Origin: DASZZV01 sp035544835
GTDB lineage: Bacteria > Acidobacteriota > Thermoanaerobaculia > Gp7-AA8
Direction of reading: 5' to 3'
Assembly (NCBI GenBank): GCA_035544835.1
Contig: DASZZV010000073.1
Coordinates: 1 to 27,091 of the forward strand
Length of the DNA stretch: 27,091 bases
Shown one piece after another: positions 1 through 7,074 of this stretch; positions within the stretch are counted from its first letter, which is position 1; every line of letters begins with the position of its first letter. Below the pieces are notes generated by a model, which was given only the letters and a program-made list of their open reading frames with translations, made no database searches and was not told the origin of the DNA. The translations under genes were made by a program, and so were the position numbers.

Positions 1-56
1 GATTTCCCGACGTTGGGACGCCCGACGATGGCGATCTTCTGAAGCTGCTCTCTCAT
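1..56 (-). CDS. der: Der (EngA)-type ribosome-assembly GTPase, N-terminal fragment
   Basis: The reverse strand from an ATG at 56 reads MREQLQKIAIVGRPNVGKS and then leaves the window. GRPNVGKS is the P-loop (G1) of the TRAFAC GTPases Der and Era, which act in ribosome subunit assembly. The P-loop starts about eleven residues in, with no N-terminal extension, as in Der; Era is the alternative and cannot be excluded from 19 residues. The gene lies downstream of the polyprenol-kinase-like gene on the same strand, separated by a heptamer repeat, so it may have its own promoter. Only the first 18 complete codons are visible. Confidence 0.75.
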   Translation of the reverse strand, partial: MREQLQKIAIVGRPNVGK

Positions 57-116
57 ATGTTGCGGATCATACTCGGGCTCCGCATATTCGTTTCGCAAGA
101 GCATTCGCGGGCAAAC

Positions 117-200
117 GAATTGAGAATCGAGAATCGAGAAAGAGAAAAGGCCGGAAGACAAATATGACGTTCATTTCTCAATTCCCCAATTCTCAATTCG
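117..200. repeat. AT-rich heptamer inverted repeat, copy 1
   Basis: Left arm 117-141 is built of GAATTGA/GAATCGA-type 7-bp units ending in AGAAA. Right arm 174-200 is the inverted counterpart, TTTCTC followed by AATT units and ending CAATTCG. The spacer is about 32 nt. It is strongly AT-rich against a GC-rich background and fills the gap between the polyprenol-kinase-like gene and the GTPase gene. Related copies occur at 4241, 4838, 11895, 22761, 22950 and 23481. Confidence 0.85.
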
Positions 201-213
201 TCTTATCCATTCG

Positions 214-1686
214 CTATTTGCGCGTGAGGATGAACATCAGAAGGGCGCCGACAGCGGTGTTGAAGAAATTCAGCAGGCCGTTCGGCAGCGAACGCTGGTA
301 TTTGCGGTTCCAATTCCCCAGGATGCTCTCCAGGTAGGAGCCGGAGAAACCGGAGATCGTCATCAACAGGGCCGCGATCAGCAGGGAAGCAGGCTTGGCC
401 GTTTGCCCCAGGATCTTGAAGGCCACCTCCTGAAGGGGCTGTCCCCGCAGGGACCACCAGGCCCACATCAACGCCGCAAAGCTCGAAACGAGAAAGCCCC
501 CGATCACCCCGGCGATCGTTCCCTCGAGGGAGATCGCTCCCTCCGTTCCCACCGGCACGCGACGCAGCGTCGTCGGAAGATAGGCGGTTCGTCCCACCAA
601 TTGACCGATCTCCGATCCGAGCGTGTCGGTCGTGGCCGTGACGAGCGCTGCCGCTGCAGCCAGCCAGAGAAGACTGTCGCTGGTCAGTCCGGTGCCGATC
701 AGGGCGCTACAGATCGAGGCCACCCCGACATTCGAGACAGCATGGGCGACTCCCCTCCTCCCACCAGCTTCCTGGGCGATTCCGAGCTGCTGTTTTTTCT
801 TGTAACCGAGTTTCGTCGCTCCAGACCCGATGATAAAAAAGAGCCCCAGGACGAGGAATAGCTGCCACCCGCCGGTAAGGATGAGGATAGCTCCTAGAAG
901 AAAGCCGCTGATCGCACCCGGGATGCTGACGCTGCGCGCAATCAGACCGGCCACAGCGAGCAGGAGGTCGATTCCGAGCCAGACCATGGTTACCTGGTCG
1001 ACGGAGTGAGCAGGAAGGTGTTGCGCCGCGGTCAGAGCGTAGAGCAGCGCGCCACCGACCAGAGGAACGGTTAGGTTGTCGTCGACGCCCAGCGGGAGGC
1101 TCTCCACGATCGCGCAGCAGATCGTGGTGACCATCACGAAAAGGAATCTCACAGAAACCATCGGACCCGACACCGGCGCGATCACCATACTGATGATGAA
1201 GCCGAGGGGAAGTCCGACCTCGATGAAAGCGAGCGTGCCTACCAGGGATTTGTCCGGGTTCCAGGGAAGTCTGGGTCCCCGGATGATTTTCCCGATCAGC
1301 GTCGCCGCCCCGTCTCCGAAGGCCAGAATCGCCCACACAGTTCCGGCGATCATGAGGTTGTTGCGGAAGACGAGAATCAGCGCGAGAACGGCGACGGGAT
1401 AGAGGATGATCCCCCGGTCGAAGCCGCGATCGGATCGGGCGATGAAACGGCCGCCCACTCGCGGAAGAATCAGGATGTTGAAAATGAGTGCGGTGACCGC
1501 GAAGAGTGCAGCCTGAAGGGGGGTCATCCAGCGGAGAAGAACCGCCGCGACACCGAAACCCATGTGCACGAGTTTCCTCACGGTCTCTGAGGACATGCCG
1601 GCGATGGATGAACTGGAAGGCTCTGCTGTCAACGGCACCTCGTCTGCATGGGGTGTCGGCGCGCCCTGCGCGCCCCTGCCTTCCAT
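214..1686 (-). CDS. fused isoprenol kinase (VTE5/SEC59-like) and DUF92 (VTE6-like) membrane protein
   Basis: This is a 490-residue polytopic membrane protein with two recognisable halves. Residues about 32-225 match the dolichol/phytol kinase family (SEC59/VTE5): FGDGAATLIGK at 123-133, KSLVG at 146-150 and VDDNLTVPL at 201-209 are the usual CTP-dependent kinase motifs, all present. Residues about 250-490 match DUF92 (TIGR00297): ATTDTLGSEIGQL near 351-363 and PVGTEGAISLEGT near 378-390. In plants VTE5 makes phytyl phosphate and VTE6, a DUF92 protein, makes phytyl diphosphate. I infer a two-step isoprenol-to-diphosphate salvage enzyme in the inner membrane. It is divergent from the glycosyltransferase at 1755. 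The first 30 residues are low-complexity and there is no clear ribosome site, so a start at Met31 (1596) is equally possible. Confidence 0.85.
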   Translation of the reverse strand: MEGRGAQGAPTPHADEVPLTAEPSSSSIAGMSSETVRKLVHMGFGVAAVLLRWMTPLQAALFAVTALIFNILILPRVGGRFIARSDRGFDRGIILYPVAVLALILVFRNNLMIAGTVWAILAFGDGAATLIGKIIRGPRLPWNPDKSLVGTLAFIEVGLPLGFIISMVIAPVSGPMVSVRFLFVMVTTICCAIVESLPLGVDDNLTVPLVGGALLYALTAAQHLPAHSVDQVTMVWLGIDLLLAVAGLIARSVSIPGAISGFLLGAILILTGGWQLFLVLGLFFIIGSGATKLGYKKKQQLGIAQEAGGRRGVAHAVSNVGVASICSALIGTGLTSDSLLWLAAAAALVTATTDTLGSEIGQLVGRTAYLPTTLRRVPVGTEGAISLEGTIAGVIGGFLVSSFAALMWAWWSLRGQPLQEVAFKILGQTAKPASLLIAALLMTISGFSGSYLESILGNWNRKYQRSLPNGLLNFFNTAVGALLMFILTRK

Positions 1687-1735
1687 GATAGTGCAGATGA
1701 CCTCGCCGGGCTCCGCCGGGCTTCGGCCATCGCTT

Positions 1736-1743
1736 GCTACAAT
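1736..1743 (+). promoter_or_regulatory. extended -10 promoter for the glycosyltransferase gene
   Basis: TGCTACAAT carries the TG-N extension at 1735-1736 next to a TACAAT hexamer at 1738-1743. No convincing -35 is present at the expected distance. Transcription would start near 1750, five nucleotides before the ATG at 1755, giving an almost leaderless message. It also argues against the in-frame TTG at 1734 as the start, because that codon lies in the promoter. Confidence 0.45.
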
Positions 1744-1754
1744 ACGCCTCCGGA

Positions 1755-3218
1755 ATGACCGAAGAGACGAAAGCGCCGCTACTGTCGGTGGTTGTCCCCT
1801 GCTATAACGAGAGGGCCACCGTGGCGGAGCTTTTGCGGCGCGTCCACGAGGTTCCTATCGACAAGGAGATCATCGTCGTCGACGACTGTTCGACGGATGG
1901 ATCCTTCCTGATCGTCGAGAATCTCATGAAACAGTTTCCCGAGATCCGTCACATCAAGCAGCCGCAGAATCAGGGAAAAGGTGCTGCCCTTCGCCGGGGA
2001 ATCGAGATCGCTCGCGGAGACATCGTCCTGATTCAGGATGCCGATCTCGAGTATGAGCCTTCCGAGTATCCTCGCCTGCTCCAGCCGATCGTCGACGGGG
2101 ACGCCGACGTAGTTTTCGGCTCGCGCTTCGAGGGTTATCCCAGAAGGGTCATGCTGTACTGGCACACGCTGGGCAATCGCTTTCTTACGTTTCTGTCGAA
2201 TGCCACGACCAACCTGAATCTGACCGACATGGAGACCTGTTACAAGGTCTTCCGCCGTGAGGTCATTCAGTCGATAAAACTCCAGTCCAATCGCTTCGGC
2301 TTCGAGCCCGAGGTGACGGCCAGGATCGCTCAAAGGGGCTACCGCATTTATGAGGTTCCGATCTCGTATCACGGAAGAGACTACTGGGAAGGTAAGAAGA
2401 TCAACTGGAAAGATGGCGTCAGCGCCGTCTGGACGATCATGAAGTACGGACTGTTCAGCAAAGGCGACACCGAGCCGGGCGGCTATGTCACGCTTCGCCG
2501 CATGGCCAAGTTGAATCGCTACAACCGCTGGATCTGGGACACCATCAAAGACTACGTCGGAGATCGGGTGCTCGAGGTCGGTGCCGGCACCGGGAACATG
2601 ACCCGACTGTTGTACGGCCGTGAGCTGGTGGTGGCCACCGACAAGGAAACGCCCTATGTGGATATCCTGCGAAACAACTTCCGCCGCCGGCCGGGCATTG
2701 CGGTCGAGCCACTCGACCTGGACTCCGATGAGGCGCTGGAGTTGTCGCGCTACTGCTTCGACACGGTCATCGCCCTCAACGTTCTCGAGCACATCGACAA
2801 GGACACCGACGCCATGCGGCGGATTTTCGGAATCCTCAAACCGGGCGGAAAACTCGTAGTCTACGTCCCCGCCGATCAGCGTCTGTTCGGGTCGCTCGAT
2901 GAAACGGTCGGTCACTTCCGGCGGTACGACAAGAAAGAGTTGGCCGAGAAGATGACCGAGGCAGGCTTCGAGGTTCAGAAGATCTTCTATCAGAACCGTT
3001 TCGGGCGTCTCGGCTGGTGGCTCAACGCGGTCGTACTGCGGCGCACACACATGCCCGGTGGTCAGTCGCGGATCTTCGACATCTTCGTGCCATTCATCCG
3101 ACATATCGAGAAGGGCCGCGAGCTACCGACTGGATTGAGTCTGATCGCCATCGGTGAGAAGGGTGCCACCCCGGCCATCCCAGCCGTCAGCACCGAATTG
3201 TCGAATGTCGTCGCCTGA
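1755..3218 (+). CDS. polyprenyl-phosphate glycosyltransferase (GT2, DPM1-like) fused to SAM methyltransferase
   Basis: The protein has 487 residues from ATG 1755. The first half, about residues 10-245, is a GT-A family 2 glycosyltransferase of the dolichyl-phosphate mannosyltransferase type: VVVPCYNE, IIVVDDCSTDGS, QNQGKGAALRRG, the metal-binding QDADLEY, METCYKVFRREV, and the GRDYWEGKKINWKDG stretch typical of DPM1-like enzymes. After a short linker, residues about 270-470 form a class I methyltransferase with the SAM motif VLEVGAGTGN, an acidic ATD at the next strand, ALNVLEHID and LKPGGKL. No membrane anchor is visible. The next gene makes GDP-mannose, so GDP-mannose is the likely donor; the methylated acceptor is unknown. 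ManC overlaps its last 14 bases, so the two should be co-translated. Confidence 0.88.
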   Translation: MTEETKAPLLSVVVPCYNERATVAELLRRVHEVPIDKEIIVVDDCSTDGSFLIVENLMKQFPEIRHIKQPQNQGKGAALRRGIEIARGDIVLIQDADLEYEPSEYPRLLQPIVDGDADVVFGSRFEGYPRRVMLYWHTLGNRFLTFLSNATTNLNLTDMETCYKVFRREVIQSIKLQSNRFGFEPEVTARIAQRGYRIYEVPISYHGRDYWEGKKINWKDGVSAVWTIMKYGLFSKGDTEPGGYVTLRRMAKLNRYNRWIWDTIKDYVGDRVLEVGAGTGNMTRLLYGRELVVATDKETPYVDILRNNFRRRPGIAVEPLDLDSDEALELSRYCFDTVIALNVLEHIDKDTDAMRRIFGILKPGGKLVVYVPADQRLFGSLDETVGHFRRYDKKELAEKMTEAGFEVQKIFYQNRFGRLGWWLNAVVLRRTHMPGGQSRIFDIFVPFIRHIEKGRELPTGLSLIAIGEKGATPAIPAVSTELSNVVA

Positions 3219-4242
3219 TCGCGCCGTTTTGATCCTGGCAGGAGGCGCCGGCACGCGCCTCTGGCCACTCAGCACGGATGACAATCCGAAGCAGTTCCTC
3301 AAACTCTTCGGCGGTCAGTCCCTGCTCGAGAAAACCATCGAACGTCTCACCGACGTCGCGCCTCTCGAGCGAACCTTCGTCTCGACCAATGAACGATACC
3401 TTGCGCGCGTGCAACAGCTTCTGCCGCAACTCCCCTCAGCGAATATCCTGGTCGAGCCGGCGCGACGGAACACTGCACCGGCCATCGCCGTCTGCTGCGC
3501 CACGATCGAAGCGAAGCTCGGCGGGGAATGCGTCATCGGGGTGTTTGCATCCGATCACGCCATAGGGCGCCCCGATGACTTCCGAACAACGGTGATCAGG
3601 GCATTCGAGTTCGCGGCATCGCACCCCACTCTAATGACGGTTGGAATCGATCCCACCGAGCCGAATACCGGTTTTGGCTATCTCGAGCTCGGAGATGAAA
3701 TCGCCCCCGGGGTCTACGATCTGAAAAGATTTGTGGAAAAACCTGACAGCGATCGTGCTGCGAAGTTTCTAGCGGCAGGCAACTTCGTCTGGAATGCCTC
3801 GATGTTCATCTGGCGCGCCAACGTCTTCTTCGCCGCGTTGCGGGAAACGGCACCTGCCATCGAGGAACTGAGCAGGCGCTTCATCGGGGCTGGAGCAGAA
3901 GAACAACGCACGCTCTACGAACGGATGCCGTCGATCTCCATCGACTATGCCCTGATGGAGAAGACTCATTCCGTCGCCGCGGTACGTGGCGACTTCGACT
4001 GGTCCGATGTCGGCTCATGGCGCGCGGTAGCGCGCGCGGCCGGTGATGCAGCGGCTACGAACGTTCATCTGAGTAACGCCGAACGCGTTTACGTAAACAG
4101 CAGCTCGGGTCGCCCTGTCGCCGTCGCCGGCCTCAGTGATGTAGCTATCATCGAATCGGAGAACGGGATCCTCGTCCTGAATCTAAAATCGTCGGAATCG
4201 ATCTCCCCTCTCGTCAAAGAGATCGAAAGACGGAAAGATTGA
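3205..4242 (+). CDS. manC: mannose-1-phosphate guanylyltransferase
   Basis: It converts GTP and mannose 1-phosphate to GDP-mannose. The start at ATG 3205 overlaps the preceding stop by 14 bases; a longer reading frame from 3154 exists but has no family match before this Met. The 345 residues carry the nucleotidyltransferase signature LILAGGAGTRLWPLS with PKQF, then EPARRNTAPAIA, FASDHAIG, FGYLELG, FVEKPD, SIDYALMEK and FDWSDVGSW. The length equals the guanylyltransferase domain alone, so the C-terminal phosphomannose isomerase domain of bifunctional ManC/AlgA enzymes is absent. Its product is the expected donor for the fused glycosyltransferase upstream. The stop codon TGA at 4240-4242 is made with the first two bases of a heptamer repeat. 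Confidence 0.93.
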   Translation: MSSPDRAVLILAGGAGTRLWPLSTDDNPKQFLKLFGGQSLLEKTIERLTDVAPLERTFVSTNERYLARVQQLLPQLPSANILVEPARRNTAPAIAVCCATIEAKLGGECVIGVFASDHAIGRPDDFRTTVIRAFEFAASHPTLMTVGIDPTEPNTGFGYLELGDEIAPGVYDLKRFVEKPDSDRAAKFLAAGNFVWNASMFIWRANVFFAALRETAPAIEELSRRFIGAGAEEQRTLYERMPSISIDYALMEKTHSVAAVRGDFDWSDVGSWRAVARAAGDAAATNVHLSNAERVYVNSSSGRPVAVAGLSDVAIIESENGILVLNLKSSESISPLVKEIERRKD

Positions 4243-4371
4243 ATTCAATTTCGAATTTCGAATTTAAAGGCAGAGATGCCGTGGGCTTCATTTTAGAGAA
4301 GCGGCATTGCAGGCCAGCTTCAAAATGCTTTGGCCTTTAAGTTCGAAATCCGAAATCCGAAATCCCGAATC
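4241..4371. repeat. AT-rich heptamer inverted repeat, copy 2, with nested hairpin
   Basis: Left arm 4241-4270 contains TTCGAAT-type units ending TTTAAAGG. Right arm 4334-4371 starts CCTTTAAG and continues with GAAATCC units. The centre (about 4273-4312) can form its own hairpin, GATGCC and GGCTTC pairing with GAAGC and GGCAT. It fills the gap between the converging manC and phosphatase genes and could act as a two-way transcription barrier, although there is no T-tract. Confidence 0.8.
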
Positions 4372-4387
4372 ATGTCCCCGCGTTATC

Positions 4388-4828
4388 TTACCGCTGCTCG
4401 GGCAAGCCGGCCGGCAGTGAAGCGAGGTACTCGGCGAAGACCTCGTTGAAGAGTGCGCCGGGCCGTCGCGAGCGGAGATGCTCCACGGCCTCCCTTCCAC
4501 TCATCCCGTTCCTGACCAGCACCAGTCCGGCCACAAGGGCGGACCGATTGAAGCCCATCCCGCAATGCGACAGCACACGCTTGCCGCTGCGGACCATACT
4601 CGCCGCAAGCTCGGCGACGGCGTGGAGTTTGTGGAGGTCGGGAAGTTCTTCGTCGTAGATCGGAAGATACACGTACAGCATTTTTCCGGGGTTGGTGGGG
4701 CAACCTGAGTCAAGGTCCCCTTCCAGATCGATGACCACCGAGATCTCGTGTTCTTCGAGGATCGACCAGTCATCAATGGCTGGGGAAAGAAAGAGAGTCT
4801 TTTCGGGATTCAGATCGACGATTTTCAT
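4388..4828 (-). CDS. dual-specificity protein phosphatase-like protein
   Basis: This 146-residue protein has the cysteine phosphatase loop HCGMGFNRSA (Cys89, Arg95, the C-x5-R signature), preceded by VVIDLEGD and LPIYDEELPD, where Asp59 or Asp64 could be the general acid. It fits the DSP/atypical phosphatase fold and is cytosolic, with no signal peptide or membrane segment. The start at ATG 4828 was chosen because the longer frame upstream runs through a heptamer repeat and out-of-frame amidohydrolase sequence. The amidohydrolase lies upstream on the same strand, 46 bases away with a heptamer repeat in between, so the two are probably one transcript. The substrate cannot be told: phosphoprotein, phosphoinositide-like or nucleotide. 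Confidence 0.8.
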   Translation of the reverse strand: MKIVDLNPEKTLFLSPAIDDWSILEEHEISVVIDLEGDLDSGCPTNPGKMLYVYLPIYDEELPDLHKLHAVAELAASMVRSGKRVLSHCGMGFNRSALVAGLVLVRNGMSGREAVEHLRSRRPGALFNEVFAEYLASLPAGLPEQR

Positions 4829-4837
4829 GCCGCACCG

Positions 4838-4870
4838 GAATTGAAAATTGAAAATTGAAAATTGAAAAAA
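4838..4870. repeat. AT-rich heptamer array, copy 3 (single orientation)
   Basis: Four successive GAAAATT-type heptamers run from 4838 to 4870, beginning GGAATTGAAAATTG. The array starts four bases after the amidohydrolase stop and ends ten bases before the phosphatase ATG, so it is almost the whole intra-operon spacer. Unlike most other copies it has no inverted partner nearby. Confidence 0.8.
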
Positions 4871-4874
4871 TTTC

Positions 4875-5714
4875 TCATGTGCCGAAAAGCTGATTGGCAT
4901 TATCGCTGAGAATCTTCCGAGTGGCTGCTTCGGGAAGGCCCAGCTGCAGGAAGTCGTCGATGTTCTTTCGCATCGAGACGACGCCGGGTGAGGGCCAGTC
5001 GGTACCCCACAACACCTTGTCAGCGATCTCAGCGAGCCGAGGGAAAAAGCGCAGGATCGACTTTGGAGGAATCCCGGAGAGCTCGAGACGCACATTAGGA
5101 TGTCTTCTCACCAGAAAGAATGCCGTCTCGCCATAGAGCGGCCGGCCACCGTGCGCGAGGACGATCTGAAGCTCAGGAAAGTCGACGGCCACATCATCGA
5201 TCGGCATCGGGTCGGCGTAGACGTTTCGAGCACCGGGAAACACCGAAGTGCCGGTATGGAACATTACCGGAATTCGCCGAGTCTCACAGGCTCGATAGAT
5301 GTGCGCGAGATCGGGAAGAGATCCGCGGTAGTCGTTGGGCGAAAAGAGTTGATGAGGAGGATGAATCTTGATCATCCGGATGCCGAGGTCGAGCACCCGT
5401 TCGATTTCGCCGGCCACGTCGTTGCAATGGAGCGGATTCACCGATCCGACCGGCAGAAGTCGATCGCGATGGCCATCGGTGTATCGGGCGATCCAGTCAT
5501 TGGCAGCAGCAGTGAACCCCATCACATCGGGAGAGACGTAGTTGATGCAGCAGATCCTCTCAACGCCGTTGCCGTCGAGATGACGAAGCAGATTCTCCGG
5601 CCTCTCCAGAATCGCGGCGACATCCCGATGCGCGTCGTCGTTCATCAAGGCCAGAGCTGCCGGCTTCAGCATCTGCCAGGGCTGAATGTGGACGTGAGCG
5701 TCAAAAACCTTCAT
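4875..5714 (-). CDS. TIM-barrel amidohydrolase (Amidohydro_2 family)
   Basis: The 279 residues begin MKVFDAHVHIQPW, with the metal-binding H-x-H on strand 1 (His7, His9). They continue with MIKIHPPHQLF, PVMFHTGTS and IVLAHGGRP, which hold the later metal-site histidines, and VLWGTDWPSPG, which carries the conserved aspartate. This is the PF04909 pattern shared by ACMSD-like decarboxylases and lactone hydrolases. The family does hydrolysis or decarboxylation at a metal centre; the substrate is not predictable here. The start at ATG 5714 was chosen because a longer frame to 5879 only translates a palindromic repeat. It precedes the phosphatase on the same strand. The ribosome site is weak. Confidence 0.87.
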   Translation of the reverse strand: MKVFDAHVHIQPWQMLKPAALALMNDDAHRDVAAILERPENLLRHLDGNGVERICCINYVSPDVMGFTAAANDWIARYTDGHRDRLLPVGSVNPLHCNDVAGEIERVLDLGIRMIKIHPPHQLFSPNDYRGSLPDLAHIYRACETRRIPVMFHTGTSVFPGARNVYADPMPIDDVAVDFPELQIVLAHGGRPLYGETAFFLVRRHPNVRLELSGIPPKSILRFFPRLAEIADKVLWGTDWPSPGVVSMRKNIDDFLQLGLPEAATRKILSDNANQLFGT

Positions 5715-5762
5715 TGTGGAAGAGGATAGCTGATACGGTGAGGATGCGCCTCTTTGCTTCTG

Positions 5763-5878
5763 TGTGGCACAGGCACTCCTGGCTGTGTGCCGCGGCGTCG
5801 AGCCACGGCGTTCCTGTGGAGATTCAAAGGAAGCTCGGCCTCGACGGCCGACACACAGGCAGGAGTGCCTGTGCCACA
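5763..5878. repeat. TGTGGCACAGGCA palindromic element, copy 1
   Basis: The outer arms, TGTGGCACAGGCACTCCTGG at the left and CAGGAGTGCCTGTGCCACA at the right, pair almost completely. Inside lie smaller palindromes around GGCGTCGAGCC and GGCCTCGACGGCC. A close relative with the same architecture is at 25644-25767. It lies between the amidohydrolase and the acetyltransferase genes. Confidence 0.85.
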
Positions 5879-5903
5879 AAAACGATCGCGCTATGAAACA
5901 GCG

Positions 5904-6353
5904 TTACCGCATCACCAGCCGCATGCAAACCGCGCTCGCGCACACCTCATTCGTGAACTCGGTCGATTGCATCAGCTGCGGGTTTACCTCATCCCGGTCG
6001 CAGGGTTTGAAACCACGTTTGCGAAAGAAATCTTCTGCGGTCGAGGTCAGAAGATAAAACTCCCGCAGCCCGTGTGATGCCAGACGATCGAGAACCTCGC
6101 GGACCAGCCGGCGACCGAGGCCGGCCCGGCGGTACTCCTCGGCGACTGCCACCGATCGTATCAGCGCTGCGAAGGGATACGCTTCGGCGCCGGCACATCC
6201 AACGATCCGTTCACCCTCGTGCGCCACAACGAATGTCCGGATGTGGTCGGAGAGTCCATCGATCGGCAGGCCGGCTTCCAGCAGAATCCCGATCACGTCG
6301 TCGAGGTCATCAAGCGATGCTCCCCTAATCGCTAGTGCTTCCAGATCAGGCAT
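5904..6353 (-). CDS. GNAT acetyltransferase, ArsN2-like
   Basis: The protein has 149 residues from ATG 6353. It follows the ArsN2 pattern closely: LLEAGLPIDGLSDH near 24-37, IVGCAGAEAY at 50-59, the acetyl-CoA loop SVAVAEEYRRAGLGRRL at 67-83, and YLLTSTAEDFFRKRGF at 100-115. Family members often sit in arsenic-resistance operons, but no ars gene is visible here, so the role stays open; acetylation of a small amine substrate is the general activity. A longer frame to 6428 would read through a rho-independent terminator and is rejected. It is transcribed away from the small-protein gene and is separated from it by that terminator, so it must have its own promoter, which I could not locate. Confidence 0.82.
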   Translation of the reverse strand: MPDLEALAIRGASLDDLDDVIGILLEAGLPIDGLSDHIRTFVVAHEGERIVGCAGAEAYPFAALIRSVAVAEEYRRAGLGRRLVREVLDRLASHGLREFYLLTSTAEDFFRKRGFKPCDRDEVNPQLMQSTEFTNEVCASAVCMRLVMR

Positions 6354-6390
6354 CCGTTCATTGTAGCCGTCAGTGTGGCCTGCCCCAACA

Positions 6391-6420
6391 AAAAGGCCGC
6401 GGTTTCCCGCGGCCTTTTTT
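6391..6420 (-). terminator. rho-independent terminator of the small-protein gene
   Basis: GGCCGCGG at 6395-6402 pairs perfectly with CCGCGGCC at 6407-6414 around a four-base TTTC loop. The stem is flanked by an A-run on the left and a T-run on the right, so it can work on both strands. It lies 21 bases beyond the stop of the gene at 6441. Confidence 0.9.
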
Positions 6421-6440
6421 ACCTGCATATCTGCTTCCCG

Positions 6441-6776
6441 TCAGTGCTCGTTCCGACCGAACCTATCCATCGTGTTTCGCGGTCCGCTTCGCTCGCGACC
6501 CAGGTCGGGCGCACCCGACTCCGTGTCACGATTTCGCCCACGCGAGATGCGATCGTCAGTGATGGTGTCGCCGGTTTTGCTCTTCGAGCCCGGGCTCTCG
6601 TAGCCGGAGCCCGAATTGCGGCTGGTCTCGTGATCCATAGAGCGCGGCTCATTGCCGACGTTTTTTGGTCCGCTGAAGGAACTGCTGCTCACATCTTTCT
6701 TGAACGATGAATCGGTCGTCGATTTCTGACTCTTGCTCGACTTCAAATTCTCCTTTTCTCGATTGGTGTTTGCCAT
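6441..6776 (-). CDS. small disordered hydrophilic protein, unknown function
   Basis: I do not recognise a family. The 111 residues from ATG 6776 are highly hydrophilic and rich in Ser, Lys, Arg, Asp, Gly and Asn, with no Cys or Trp and no hydrophobic segment, so the chain is probably disordered. The N-terminal third is Lys/Ser-rich and the C-terminal third is Arg/Asp/Gly-rich. Expression signals are unusually good: AAAGGAGG lies eight bases before the ATG, a sigma-54-type promoter lies upstream, and a strong terminator follows the stop. This makes it a single-gene unit, probably strongly and conditionally expressed. The composition resembles small bacterial stress or desiccation proteins, but that is only an analogy. 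Confidence 0.75.
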   Translation of the reverse strand: MANTNREKENLKSSKSQKSTTDSSFKKDVSSSSFSGPKNVGNEPRSMDHETSRNSGSGYESPGSKSKTGDTITDDRISRGRNRDTESGAPDLGRERSGPRNTMDRFGRNEH

Positions 6777-6819
6777 TGTGTTTCCTCCTTTTACCGCCTC
6801 GAGGCGATATATAAATAAT

Positions 6820-6835
6820 TGCAACAGGAGTGCCA
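6820..6835 (-). promoter_or_regulatory. sigma-54 (-24/-12) promoter
   Basis: The reverse strand reads TGGCACTCCTGTTGCA. This is TGGCAC, five bases, then TTGCA, matching the RpoN consensus, with the GG and GC dinucleotides at the standard -24/-12 spacing. The predicted start is near 6809, giving a leader of about 33 nt that holds a perfect 12-bp palindrome, CGCCTCGAGGCG (6795-6806), and the ribosome site. Activation would need an enhancer-binding protein not seen in this window. Confidence 0.65.
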
Positions 6836-6972
6836 TTGGGCAGGGTTCAATACCTATGTCTCAGGGGCTGTGTCAGTTACCGAAGTCCGAGGGAGACCGA
6901 CACCTTTGAAAGGGATTACCACCGAACCGGACTGGTGTTGATAGAGACGGGAGATAGTTGGAAGGAGTTCTA

Positions 6973-7001
6973 TTGCGGTGCCCGGAACGATCTCTTAGAA
7001 T
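6973..7001 (+). promoter_or_regulatory. sigma-70-type promoter of the ferredoxin gene
   Basis: TTGCGG at 6973-6978 and TAGAAT at 6996-7001 are separated by exactly 17 bases. The start would be near 7008, giving a leader of about 67 nt that includes a small CCGGC/GCCGG hairpin (7021-7037). The stretch 6837-6972 upstream shows no gene I can support. Confidence 0.5.
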
Positions 7002-7074
7002 GGCCGCCACTTCAAAAGCGCCGGCCTTCCTTGCCGGATGCTGCTCCCTCAAATTTCCAGGAGACTGAAACTGT

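Noticed and set aside
1779..3104. 441-residue open frame opposite the glycosyltransferase-methyltransferase gene
   Set aside because: The plus strand has full GT2 and methyltransferase motifs, so this is a shadow.
4829..5095. N-terminal extension of the dual-specificity phosphatase
   Set aside because: It runs through the heptamer array and out-of-frame amidohydrolase sequence; the conserved protein begins at ATG 4828.
5715..5879. N-terminal extension of the amidohydrolase (MWHRHSCLC...)
   Set aside because: It is a translation of the TGTGGCACAGGCA repeat. A similar peptide is read from the other copy at 25644, so it is repeat-derived and not part of the enzyme.
6354..6428. Extension of the ArsN2-like protein to 174 residues
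   Set aside because: It would be translated from the rho-independent terminator hairpin; family similarity begins at the ATG at 6353.
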